This document shows, one piece after another, positions 7,594 to 15,765 of a stretch of 64,000 nucleotides of DNA. Location of the stretch: NCBI RefSeq assembly GCF_001056295.1, contig NZ_JVMD01000023.1:186001-250000 (forward strand), written 5' to 3'. The stretch comes from Corynebacterium halotolerans (lineage in GTDB: Bacteria > Actinomycetota > Actinomycetes > Mycobacteriales > Mycobacteriaceae). The notes under the pieces were generated by a model. The model saw only the letters and a program-made list of their open reading frames with translations. It was not told the origin of the DNA and searched no databases. The position numbers and the translations under genes are program-made. The stretch's first letter is position 1, and the number at the start of each line of letters is the position of its first letter.

Positions 7594-9240
7594 ATGGCTT
7601 CCCGGAAAGGCGGAATCCGCCGCACGCTGCTGTCCCTGCTCCTCGTTCTGCCGCTGATCGCCGGCGCGGCGTATCTCGGCTGGTCCGGGATCGGACTGTC
7701 GTCCGCGTGGACTGCAGACGGGGCGGAGGAAGGGTCCGTCCCCGGGCCGGTGCCCGGCATCGACGTCGCCAAGGTGCAGGAGGCGCGCCGGGCGATCGGC
7801 GAGGCGAACACGCAGGCGGGCTTCCTCAAATCGGGAATGAAGCAGGCCACCGACGGCATCGGCGACCTGAAGGGCGGTGGCACCGAGCTGGTCGAGGGCA
7901 CCGGCGGGGTCCGCAAGGGCGCGTCCGATCTGGCCACCGGGATGAAGGAGCTGCAGGCCGGCACCGGGCGGCTGGGCGCCGGAGCGAAGGACATCGCCGA
8001 GGGCGCCGGGGCCATCGCCGACGGAATGGGGCTGCTCAACGTGGCCATCGGCCAGGTGGAGACGTCGATCGGCCCGGCGAAGGAGTCGCTGCGCGCGGCC
8101 GGCGACGGCGATGCGGTGGCCAACCTGGAGGCCCTGGAGCGCCAGCTCGGCGCCATCGATTTCGAGGCCATCTCGGGCCAGGCCGAGAAGTTCCGCAAGG
8201 GCGCCGACGACCTGTCGTACCAGCTCAACACCCCTGGGGCCCCGTACCGCGATGGCGTGTACAACGCCACCGTCGGCGCCGACCGGCTGCGCACGGCGAC
8301 GGCGGATCTGGACGAGGGCGCCAAGAAGCTCGACGGCGGGCTGAAGCAGCTCGACGACGGCGCCGGGCGGCTCGATGGCATGGCCACGGCGACCGCCGAC
8401 AAGGTCGGGGCGGCGCAGCGCGCGATGCCCGTGCCCTCCCGCGAGCAGCTGGCCGCGGCGGGGCTGGCAGGCGGGGAAGGCTCCGAGGGCGCGGCCGGCG
8501 ACGCGACGCTCGCGCCGACCCTGGCGTTCATGGTGTCCGCCCTGGTCATGCTGGCCGCGTCCGCGTTGTGGCTGATCTCCGTGCCGCGGCGCGGCGTAAA
8601 GGGGGCGGGAGAGGGGACCGATCGCCGCGGCCGGTGGTCCCGCGTGATGCCGAACGGCGCGTTCGCGGGTGCGCTGGTCGGCATCGTGGCCATCGGTTCG
8701 CTGGTGCTGTTCATCATGGCCGAGGGCATGGATCTGCTGCGCGGGACGGCCGGCGTGCTCGTGCTCGCGCTCGCCGCGTTGGCGGCGACGGCGGTGTCGC
8801 GGGCGGTGCTCGCGGTGTTCGGCGGGCCGTGGGGCCGAGCGGTGATCCTCGCCGGGATGCTCGTGCAGGTCGGCGTCATCGGGTGGGTGTGGCGCAGCGC
8901 GGCGGCGCAGGCGTCCGGCGGCGAGGAGATGGCCGCCGCCTGGGGCGTGGTCTCCGCGTTGATGCCGTTGCACCATCCCACTGCGGCGTTGACGGCCCTG
9001 GGCAACGATGGCTCGACGGTGATGTGGGGGACGTCGGCGGGCGTGCTGTTGGCGCTGGTGGTCATCGGCGCGATCATCGGGCGCTTCGGCGAAGGCGGCC
9101 GGAAGGCCCCGGCGGTCGCCGTGGCGCCAACCTCATCCGGCACGACCACATCCGGCACGACCACATCCGACACGACCGCCGCGCCGGCCGCGGACTCGAC
9201 CACAGAGGCCCCGGATGGCACGGCGGATGGCGGGAAATAG
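7594..9240 (+). CDS. Pip/YhgE-like membrane protein (phage-infection-protein family)
   Basis: The 548-residue product starts with a membrane helix (about residues 10-30). A large external domain follows, made of Gly/Ala-rich repeats with the rhythm G-x-x-x-L/A-x-x-G (residues 80-330; for example LATGMKELQAGTGRLG), then about five membrane helices. This is the layout of YhgE/Pip proteins, related to ABC-2 type permeases. These act in envelope export or as phage receptors; the substrate here is unknown. The ATG at 7594 is chosen because TACCGT ends seven bases before it with no ribosome site, the leaderless pattern. The tail carries three 15-base tandem repeats coding Thr/Ser. A terminator follows. 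Confidence 0.75.
   Translation: MASRKGGIRRTLLSLLLVLPLIAGAAYLGWSGIGLSSAWTADGAEEGSVPGPVPGIDVAKVQEARRAIGEANTQAGFLKSGMKQATDGIGDLKGGGTELVEGTGGVRKGASDLATGMKELQAGTGRLGAGAKDIAEGAGAIADGMGLLNVAIGQVETSIGPAKESLRAAGDGDAVANLEALERQLGAIDFEAISGQAEKFRKGADDLSYQLNTPGAPYRDGVYNATVGADRLRTATADLDEGAKKLDGGLKQLDDGAGRLDGMATATADKVGAAQRAMPVPSREQLAAAGLAGGEGSEGAAGDATLAPTLAFMVSALVMLAASALWLISVPRRGVKGAGEGTDRRGRWSRVMPNGAFAGALVGIVAIGSLVLFIMAEGMDLLRGTAGVLVLALAALAATAVSRAVLAVFGGPWGRAVILAGMLVQVGVIGWVWRSAAAQASGGEEMAAAWGVVSALMPLHHPTAALTALGNDGSTVMWGTSAGVLLALVVIGAIIGRFGEGGRKAPAVAVAPTSSGTTTSGTTTSDTTAAPAADSTTEAPDGTADGGK
9136..9180. repeat. 15-bp coding tandem repeat (3 units)
   Basis: Three near-identical 15-base units beginning TCCGGCACGACCACA encode a Ser-Gly-Thr-Thr-Thr-like tail at the C-terminus of the Pip-like protein. 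Unit 3 has diverged slightly. Such repeats tend to vary in number between strains. Confidence 0.7.
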
Positions 9241-9241
9241 A

Positions 9242-9274
9242 AAACCGCCGCCTGCTTTCGCAGGTCGGCGGTTT
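9242..9274. terminator. Terminator between the Pip-like gene and tRNA-Pro
   Basis: Arms AAACCGCCGCCTGC (9242-9255) and GCAGGTCGGCGGTTT (9260-9274) pair with one bulge around a TTTC loop. The hairpin starts two bases after the stop codon and could end transcription from both sides, since the tRNA is read leftward. Confidence 0.75.
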
Positions 9275-9279
9275 CCGAC

Positions 9280-9356
<77 letters not shown>

Positions 9357-9566
9357 GCAAAGAAAGTCGCACCGCGCCCGGGCCGCGATCGCGGTCCAGC
9401 GGCGTGCGCTGCAACGTCGACAACTCTAGACCCCCGCCGTCGGAAAAGGCAAAACGGCAGATCGGGGGGTTATTCGGGCCGATGGGTGGGGCGATGCGGA
9501 GGTCCGCCCGCCCGAGCCGCCGCCCGGGCCACGCGCCCCGAGCCGCCCGCCTGAGCCGCAGCCCGG

Positions 9567-10577
9567 TTAGTCCCGCGGCACGACCTCGATCAGCGTCGCC
9601 GACGGCGGGCAGAACAGCCGCACCGGCGCGTACGGCGACGTGCCCAGGCCGTTGGAGACGTGCAGCCACGTCCGCTCGGTCCACCGCGACAGGCCCGACG
9701 CGCGCGACCGGTCGATGCCGCAGTTGGTCACGATCGCCCGCTCGAACGGCAAGCACACCTGGCCGCCGTGCGTGTGGCCGGACATGACCAGGTCGTAGCC
9801 GTCCTCGGCGAAACGGTCGAGCACGTGCGGCTCGGGGGAGTGGGACAGGCCGATCGCCAGGTCCGCGTCGGCGTTCGGCGGGCCCGCCACCAGGTCGTAG
9901 TCGTCGAGTTCGTGGTGCGGGTCGTCGACGCCGGTGACGGCCAGGCGCACGCCGCCGGCGACGAACTCCAGGCGCCGGTGCGTCGCGTCGCGCCACCCGT
10001 GCTCGATGAACGCCGCGCGCATGCCCTCCCACGGCAGCTTCTCGGTGGAGGGGCGGCGCTTTTTGCCGGTCAGGTAGCGCAGCGGATTCAGCGGCTTCGG
10101 CCCGAAATAGTCGTTGGTGCCGAACACGAACACGCCCGGCCGATTCAGCAGCGGGCCCAGAGCCGTCAGGACGCCCGGCACGGCATCCGCTCCGCCGAGG
10201 TTGTCGCCGGTGTTGACCACCAGGTCCGGCTCCAGCGCGTCCAGTCCGGCGATCCAGCGCTGCTTCTTCCGCTGCGATCGGGTCATGTGGAAGTCGGTGA
10301 CGTGCAGGATCCGCATCGGGGCATGCCCCGCGGGCAGGGCGGGCACCCGCACGCGCTTGACGCGGAACGCCTTCAGCTCGATCTGGTTGGCGTAGAGGAA
10401 CGTCGCCGCCCCGGCCAGCCCCAGGCCCCCGACGATTGCGCCGGCGACCTTGGCCGCTTGCTTCACGACGCCGGCCGCCCCCGCCGATTTCTCCCTTCCG
10501 CCGGATGCGCCGGCGAGGGCGGAGAGGGCGGGCAAGGTGCGTCGGAAAGCGGAGTCGGTGTTATGAGCCACGGCCAC
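9567..10577 (-). CDS. Membrane-anchored metallophosphoesterase
   Basis: Calcineurin-like phosphoesterase of the YaeI/Rv3683 type. Metal-binding motifs appear in order: DFH in HVTDFHM, GD in NTGDN, ND in FGTNDYFG, H in GLSHSP and GHTHGGQ. An N-terminal hydrophobic segment (about residues 35-57) should anchor it to the membrane with the catalytic domain outside. Length is about 336 residues. There is no ATG start; three GTG codons at 10571, 10577 and 10580 are the candidates, so the start is uncertain. It stands alone, divergent from yqeY. Lipid or nucleotide substrates are known in the family, but the substrate here is unknown. Confidence 0.85.
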   Translation of the reverse strand: MAVAHNTDSAFRRTLPALSALAGASGGREKSAGAAGVVKQAAKVAGAIVGGLGLAGAATFLYANQIELKAFRVKRVRVPALPAGHAPMRILHVTDFHMTRSQRKKQRWIAGLDALEPDLVVNTGDNLGGADAVPGVLTALGPLLNRPGVFVFGTNDYFGPKPLNPLRYLTGKKRRPSTEKLPWEGMRAAFIEHGWRDATHRRLEFVAGGVRLAVTGVDDPHHELDDYDLVAGPPNADADLAIGLSHSPEPHVLDRFAEDGYDLVMSGHTHGGQVCLPFERAIVTNCGIDRSRASGLSRWTERTWLHVSNGLGTSPYAPVRLFCPPSATLIEVVPRD

Positions 10578-10661
10578 CACGCTACAGTCCCGCGCCCCCG
10601 CCACGGACGTCGTCTCGCCATGCGGCGCACGCGCGGGGGAATGCTGCGTAGAGTTTTTGCC

Positions 10662-11123
10662 ATGAGCGAACTCAAGGCAACCATCATCTCCGACATGACC
10701 GCCGCCATGAAGGCCCGCGACAAGGACACCGTCGGCGCACTGCGCATGCTCAAGGCCGCGATCCAGACCGAGGAGGTCTCCGGATCCAAGCACGAGCTGA
10801 CGGACGCGGAAGTGCTGAAGGTCATCGAGCGGGAGATCAAGAAGCGCCGCGAGTCCGCCGAGATGTACGCCGAGAACGGCCGCCAGGAGCTGGCGGACAA
10901 CGAGCTCGCGGAGGCCGAGGTCTTCGCCCGCTACCAGCCGAAGCAGCTTGACGACGACGAGCTCGCCGCACTGGTCGATGGCGCCGTCGCCGAGGTGTGC
11001 GGGGATGAGCCGGCGTCGATGAAGCAGATGGGGCAGATCATGAAGGCGGCGCAGGCCAAGGCCGCCGGCCGCGTCGACGGCAAGCGCCTGTCCGGCGCCG
11101 TGAAGGAGCGGCTGCAGGGCTGA
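10662..11123 (+). CDS. GatB/YqeY domain protein
   Basis: A 153-residue protein matching the YqeY family, which resembles the tail domain of GatB. Typical segments are AMKARDKDTVGALRML near residues 12-27 and the C-terminal M-K-A-A-Q-A-K-A-A-G-R-V-D-G-K-R-L stretch. The role is not settled; a link to tRNA-dependent amidation is suggested by the domain. Start: TAGAGT at 10649-10654 ends seven bases before ATG 10662 and no Shine-Dalgarno is seen, so the mRNA is probably leaderless. Confidence 0.9.
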   Translation: MSELKATIISDMTAAMKARDKDTVGALRMLKAAIQTEEVSGSKHELTDAEVLKVIEREIKKRRESAEMYAENGRQELADNELAEAEVFARYQPKQLDDDELAALVDGAVAEVCGDEPASMKQMGQIMKAAQAKAAGRVDGKRLSGAVKERLQG

Positions 11124-11165
11124 GCGCGCCACCGGGCCCGGGCGCCGCCGTCGTGCGGTGCGCCG

Positions 11166-13541
11166 CTACCGCGGCAGCGGGATGCGCCCGAAGCCGGGGA
11201 TGTCGATCGAATCCGGCAGGCGGGGGCCGCCGCCACCGCCGCCGGGGCCTCCGGGCGAGGGGCGCGGCGGGGGCGGACGCCTGGTCCCATCCGACACCTC
11301 CATGGTGACGGTGCCGCCGTCGAGAAGCAGGCCCGGCACCCGCACGCCCGTGACCGTGCCGCGCGGCCGGCCCGTCTGCGACGCGATCACCGAGTCGACC
11401 TTGTAGCCGGCCTCCTCGAGAACCTTGCGGGCATCGGCCTCCTGCATGCCCACCACCTGCGGCAACGACGCCTTCGCGGTGCCCGCCGCGTACTCGGGGT
11501 CCATTTCCGGCAGCACCTTGCCGCCGTGGTCCTCGATGATCGGCGCGATGCCCGAGAACCACGTGCGCGCCGGCTCGCGGCCGCCGTACAGGTCGCCGTA
11601 CCCGCACTGGCGCAGCGGCGAGGAGCACAGCTGCGTGACCACCGGGGAATCGTTGTAGGCGTAGACCGCCGCGGCGAGGCCCTTGGTGAAGCCCAGGAAC
11701 GCCGCCGACTGGTTCGACTCCGTGGTGCCGGTCTTCGCGGCCACCGGCCCGTCCCAGTTCACCGACTTGGCGGCGTCTTCGGCGGTGCCGTTGACCGTGT
11801 CGGCCGACAGCGCCTGCGCCATCGCGTGGGCGACGCCCGGATCGACGGCCTTCTCGCAGGCCGGGCGGTCGATCTGGACGGGGTTGCCGTCGCGGTCGGT
11901 GATCTCGTCGATCGGGTTCGGCTCGCACCACATGCCGTCCGACGCCAGCGTCGCGCCGACGTTGGACAGCTCCACCGCGTTGACCGGCGTCGGGCCGAGC
12001 ACGAAGGAGCCCAGGGTGTTCTCCGAGACGTACTGCGCCACCGACGATTCGCCGTCGAAGCTGCCCGGCTGGGTGTAGGAGCGCATGCCCAGGCGCACGG
12101 CCATGTCCACCACGCCGTCGACGCCGACCTGCTCGCTCATGGCCACGAACGGGGTGTTCGGCGACTTCGCCAGCGCCTCGCGCAGCGTCATGTTCGGCGG
12201 GAAGTTGCCGGTGTTCTCCACGCAGTACATGCCCGCCGGGCAGCCGGCCGCGCCACCCGAGCCTAGCCCCGACGCCTCGTAGCGACGGGGGACCGGCAGG
12301 GAGGTGTCGATGCCCATGCCCTTCTCCACCGCGGCGGTGGCGGCGAAGATCTTGAAGATCGACCCCGCGCCGTTGCCCACGGGCGTGAACGGCTGCGGCT
12401 GCACGGTCTGCATCGCGTCGGCGTCGAGGCCGTAGACGCGGGACGATGCCATCGACAGCACGCGGCGGGAGTCGGTGCCGGGCTCGATGATGCTCATGAC
12501 CTCTGCGACGCCGCCGGCGGTGGGGGAGGCGTGCTCGCGCAGCGCACGCTGGGTGTTCTCCTGCGCGGCGGGGTCGAGGGTGGTGCGGATGGTGTAGCCG
12601 CCGCGCGAGAGCTTCTTGCGGTCCAGGCCGTGGTCGGCGAGGTAGGAGATGACGTAGTCGCAGAAGAAGCCGCGGTCGCCGGCGGCGATGCAGCCCTGCG
12701 GCAGGCGGTTGGGTTCGGGCAGGACGCCGAGGTCGGTGGCGATGGCGTCGTTGGCCTGGGCGCGGGTGATGGCGCCGGTGTCGGCCATCGCGCGGAGGAC
12801 GTCGTTGCGCCGGCCCATCGCCCCGTCCGGGTTGGTGTAGGGGTTCAGGCCGGAAGTCTGCTGCACCAGGCCGGCGAGCAGGGCCGACTGCGGGATGTTG
12901 AGGTCCTTCGCCGGGATGCCGAAGTAGGTCTGCGCGGCGTTTTCCACGCCGAAGGCGCCGTTGCCGAAGGGGACGATGTTGAGGTACCCGGTGAGCACCT
13001 CTTCCTTGGTCAGCCCATCTTCGAGGTCCTGGGCGATGCGGATCTCGCGCAGCTTGCGGCCGTAGTCGGCGGCGGTGGCGGCGCGGCGCTCGGCTTCGGT
13101 TTCGGCTTCGACGAGCAGCGTGTAGTTCTTGATCAGCTGCTGCTCGATGGTCGACGCGCCCTGCCGCACGGAGCCGGAGGTGAAGTTGGCCAGCGCGGCG
13201 CGGAGGGTGCCCTGCCAGTCGACGCCGGAGTGCTCCCAGAAGCGGCGGTCCTCGATGGAGACGATGGCGTCCTTCATGTTCCGCGAGATCTGCGACTGGT
13301 CCACGGAGGTGCGGCGTTGCTCGTAGAGCCAGGCCATCGGTTCGCCCTTGGCGTCGGTGATGGTGGTGATCTCGGGGGCTTCGCCGCCGATGACGGAGCG
13401 GGACGACATGGCCAGATCGTCGGCGGTGCGCGCCATCAGGTAGCCGCCGCCGCCGACGATGGGGAACAACGCGGCGGCGACCATCAGCCCGGCGAGCGCC
13501 ACGGCCACGGCGAGCTTCAGCAGATTTCGTCCCACGTTCAC
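11166..13541 (-). CDS. Bifunctional penicillin-binding protein (PonA2-like, with PASTA domain)
   Basis: A class A PBP of 791 residues for peptidoglycan synthesis outside the membrane. In order it has an N-terminal membrane helix (about 8-35), a GT51 glycosyltransferase domain (EDRRFWEHSGVDWQG with the catalytic Glu, near 100), and a transpeptidase domain with GSIFK (SxxK), SPN (SxN) and KTGT. A single PASTA domain (about 690-755) and a Pro/Gly-rich tail follow. The start is GTG 13541: TAGGGT lies seven bases before it and no ribosome site exists, the leaderless pattern. The partner next door is the WhiB gene, as in mycobacteria (ponA2-whiB4). Confidence 0.95.
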   Translation of the reverse strand: MNVGRNLLKLAVAVALAGLMVAAALFPIVGGGGYLMARTADDLAMSSRSVIGGEAPEITTITDAKGEPMAWLYEQRRTSVDQSQISRNMKDAIVSIEDRRFWEHSGVDWQGTLRAALANFTSGSVRQGASTIEQQLIKNYTLLVEAETEAERRAATAADYGRKLREIRIAQDLEDGLTKEEVLTGYLNIVPFGNGAFGVENAAQTYFGIPAKDLNIPQSALLAGLVQQTSGLNPYTNPDGAMGRRNDVLRAMADTGAITRAQANDAIATDLGVLPEPNRLPQGCIAAGDRGFFCDYVISYLADHGLDRKKLSRGGYTIRTTLDPAAQENTQRALREHASPTAGGVAEVMSIIEPGTDSRRVLSMASSRVYGLDADAMQTVQPQPFTPVGNGAGSIFKIFAATAAVEKGMGIDTSLPVPRRYEASGLGSGGAAGCPAGMYCVENTGNFPPNMTLREALAKSPNTPFVAMSEQVGVDGVVDMAVRLGMRSYTQPGSFDGESSVAQYVSENTLGSFVLGPTPVNAVELSNVGATLASDGMWCEPNPIDEITDRDGNPVQIDRPACEKAVDPGVAHAMAQALSADTVNGTAEDAAKSVNWDGPVAAKTGTTESNQSAAFLGFTKGLAAAVYAYNDSPVVTQLCSSPLRQCGYGDLYGGREPARTWFSGIAPIIEDHGGKVLPEMDPEYAAGTAKASLPQVVGMQEADARKVLEEAGYKVDSVIASQTGRPRGTVTGVRVPGLLLDGGTVTMEVSDGTRRPPPPRPSPGGPGGGGGGPRLPDSIDIPGFGRIPLPR

Positions 13542-14028
13542 GCCGTCAACCCTAATGGGAGGGGCCCGCTCGCGGAATTCCCGTTACTCCCGCGAAGCGT
13601 TCGTCCCCGCCTGTGAGCCTCGCGTCGGCGTCCCGTTTCGCGGGTTGCTTTGCGACGCCCGCCGCCATCCCATGAGACCGCATCGCCGGAGCGGTGGCGA
13701 TTTCGGCATTGTTTTCCGAAGTGTTACATGGTGGGGGTGTCAACGTTTACCCCCGCTGGATACGTCTGTAAACGGTACGACCTGCCGCTATGTGTCACGG
13801 TCACCCCCGGAATGTGACCTAGGTGACATTGCAGAAATTGTGTGAATAGACTTACAACAACAAATCAGCACGGAATCAGCGCCGGGGACCTTCCTGGGCT
13901 GGTAGAGGAAGCGCCGGGCAGGCAGCACCACGCGCCGGGCGTCACCGCCGCACCGTCCCGACATGCGGGATGTGCAACGAATCCCCGCCGTTTGTCGCGG
14001 GGACCGCGACATGCCGAAGGAGGCCATG
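13542..14028. other. Intergenic region between PBP and whiB
   Basis: It holds the leaderless PBP promoter, a GCTTTGCGACG motif (13647-13657), a CRP-type site with a promoter (13813-13857) and a leader of about 165 bases before the whiB start. The leader is GC-rich with short self-complementary parts such as CCCCGCCGTTTGTCGCGGGG near 13983. No gene was seen. Confidence 0.6.
13813..13857 (+). promoter_or_regulatory. CRP/GlxR-type site and promoter of the whiB gene
   Basis: TGTGACCTAGGTGACA (13813-13828) has a perfect ACCTAGGT core and one mismatch to the GlxR consensus. Directly behind it TTGCAG (13829-13834), a 17-base spacer and TTACAA (13852-13857) form a promoter. The site would be centred about 43 bases before transcription start, near the usual position for activation by CRP proteins. 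Confidence 0.5.
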
Positions 14029-14409
14029 ATGACCGCCACTATCCCCGACCGGAACCGATCCGCCCGTGTGGCCGATCTCGTGGAGGAACGCGAAGACGCC
14101 GCCGAGAGTTTCCGGGATCGCCAGGAATGGGTCACCCGCGCCAAGTGCCGCGACATCGACCCCGATGAATTGTTCGTCCGCGGCGCCGCGCAGCGCCAGG
14201 CCGCCGTCATCTGCCGTCACTGCCCCGTCGTTCTGCAGTGCCGCGCCGATGCCCTGGACAACCGCGTCGAGTTCGGCGTGTGGGGTGGCCTGACCGAGCG
14301 TCAGCGCCGCGCCATGCTCCGCGAGCACCCGGAGGTGACCAGCTGGGCCGATTTCTACGCTTCGCAGGTCGCCGCGCAAAAGGTCGCGCAGAAGGCCCGC
14401 CGCGCGTAA
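14029..14409 (+). CDS. whcA: WhiB-family iron-sulfur regulator (WhcA/WhiB4-like)
   Basis: A 126-residue WhiB protein. Cys40, Cys62, Cys65 and Cys71 form the C-x21-C-x2-C-x5-C cluster-binding set, followed by the G-V-W-G-G turn at 83-87 and a basic C-terminus for DNA binding. These proteins hold a redox-sensitive [4Fe-4S] cluster and control oxidative stress genes. The neighbours (PBP on one side, paired ArsA-like ATPases on the other) match the mycobacterial whiB4 locus and C. glutamicum whcA. Start: AAGGAGG precedes two adjacent ATGs; the second (14029) has better spacing. A CRP-type site precedes its promoter. Confidence 0.92.
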   Translation: MTATIPDRNRSARVADLVEEREDAAESFRDRQEWVTRAKCRDIDPDELFVRGAAQRQAAVICRHCPVVLQCRADALDNRVEFGVWGGLTERQRRAMLREHPEVTSWADFYASQVAAQKVAQKARRA

Positions 14410-14436
14410 CTTCGCCGCGCTTGGCTCCGCCCGCCA

Positions 14437-14498
14437 ACCCACCCCGAATGCGCAGACCCACCCGCTGCAGCGGGTGGGTCTGCGCATTCGGGGTGGGT
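14437..14498. terminator. Perfect 62-bp palindrome between convergent genes
   Basis: Bases 14437-14498 are a perfect inverted repeat of 31-base arms centred on CTGCAG; each arm reads ACCCACCCCGAATGCGCAGA followed by CCCACCCGCTG. It sits between the converging whiB and ATPase genes and would act as a terminator both ways. A near copy lies at 23382-23445, so it is also a dispersed repeat. Confidence 0.85.
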
Positions 14499-14517
14499 CT
14501 ACGTCAAGGTGCGGTGG

Positions 14518-15765
14518 CTAATCCAGTGCGGGGAGAATTCGCTCCGCCAGCCCGCGCAGATCGGCGAGGCTGGTCACGCCGCCGCGCGTCGACGGCACAT
14601 GCGTCAGCGGCACATCGGGGAAGCGGCGGACGAAGCGCTTGATCTGCTTCTCCTCCGCGCCGGCCAGCGCGACGCGGGATTCGTGGATCAGCCGCATCGC
14701 GGCAATTGCGTCGACTGCGCCCTCCGCGTCGCCCGTGCCTTCCTCATCGCCCCGGTCACCGGCATCCGGGTCGAGATCCATCCGATCCTCATCTCCCCGG
14801 TCGAGAGCAACCCCGCCGACGGCATCCCAGTCCAAGTCACGGCCGCGGAGTGCGTCGGGCACCTGGTGGGTGCGGTTGACCACGACCCCGGTGACGGGCA
14901 GCCCCTGCGATCCGAGCGATTCCGCGAAGGACCGCGCCTCGCGCAGCGCCTCCGCCGTCGGCGCGGTGACCACCAGGAATTCGCCGGATTCGTCGAGGCG
15001 CCGGCGCATCGACCGCGACCTCTCCAGCATCGAATCGGCGACCGGCCGCAGGCCCCGCGCGAACGCCGCCGCCTGCGCCAGGGTTTCGCTGCCGACGATC
15101 TGCCCCAGCAGCATGACGCCGGTGCCGACCAGTGCCGATGACGACGTCAGCAGCCTCATCAGCGGGTGGAGCACCAGGCGCCGCACGCGGTCGGCGGAGT
15201 CGAGGAAGTCCAGGGCGGACAGCGCGGGCGGCGTGTCCACGACGATCGCGTCCCATTCGCCCGAGTCGTGCAGCTTCGCCAGCAGGTCCATGGCCAGGTA
15301 GTCGTGCAGGCCGCCGAAGCTGCGGGCGACGGTGGCGGTGATGCGGTTGTCCACGAGCTCCGGCGCCCCGGCCTCGGCGAGCAGAGCCCCGAAGCGCGCG
15401 TCCTGGTCGAGCATCAGGGCGTGCAGGCCGTCCTGCCCGGCGACGGGCTGCGGCGTGATGCCCAGGTCGGCGAGTCCGAGCGCCTGCGCCAGGCGTTTGG
15501 CCGGGTCGATGGTCATCACGACGGTGCGCAGCCCCGACTCGGCCAGCCCCACGGCCAGGGCGGCGGCAGAGGTGGTCTTGCCGACGCCCCCGGACCCGAC
15601 CATCACGATCACCCGCGGCTCGCCCCGGCCGTTTTCGCCACGACGATTCTCACCCTGACCGGCGCCGCCCCGACCGTTTTCGTCCCGGCCGTTCCCGCCC
15701 GGCTCAGGCGCGCCCCCGGCCCCGTCTCCCGCGGCCCCCGCGTTCATTTCCGCCGAGTCACTCAT
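14518..15765 (-). CDS. ArsA/GET3-like ATPase, second of a pair (Rv3680/BagB-like)
   Basis: A 415-residue P-loop ATPase of the anion-transporting/GET3 group. The Walker A GSGGVGKTT lies near residues 55-63, followed by switch-type segment IDPAKRLAQALGL; VVDTPPALSALDF is the A-loop/switch II region. The first 50 residues are a Gly/Arg/Asn-rich low-complexity extension (GENGRGE-like repeats). It overlaps the upstream partner gene by eight bases. Mycobacterial BagA/BagB work as a pair in stress and drug tolerance; arsenic export is unlikely because no ArsB is near. Confidence 0.88.
   Translation of the reverse strand: MSDSAEMNAGAAGDGAGGAPEPGGNGRDENGRGGAGQGENRRGENGRGEPRVIVMVGSGGVGKTTSAAALAVGLAESGLRTVVMTIDPAKRLAQALGLADLGITPQPVAGQDGLHALMLDQDARFGALLAEAGAPELVDNRITATVARSFGGLHDYLAMDLLAKLHDSGEWDAIVVDTPPALSALDFLDSADRVRRLVLHPLMRLLTSSSALVGTGVMLLGQIVGSETLAQAAAFARGLRPVADSMLERSRSMRRRLDESGEFLVVTAPTAEALREARSFAESLGSQGLPVTGVVVNRTHQVPDALRGRDLDWDAVGGVALDRGDEDRMDLDPDAGDRGDEEGTGDAEGAVDAIAAMRLIHESRVALAGAEEKQIKRFVRRFPDVPLTHVPSTRGGVTSLADLRGLAERILPALD

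Noticed and set aside
12531-13616. Rightward 361-codon frame over the penicillin-binding protein
   Set aside because: It lies fully antisense to a gene with all PBP motifs and has repetitive Gly/Val-rich composition.
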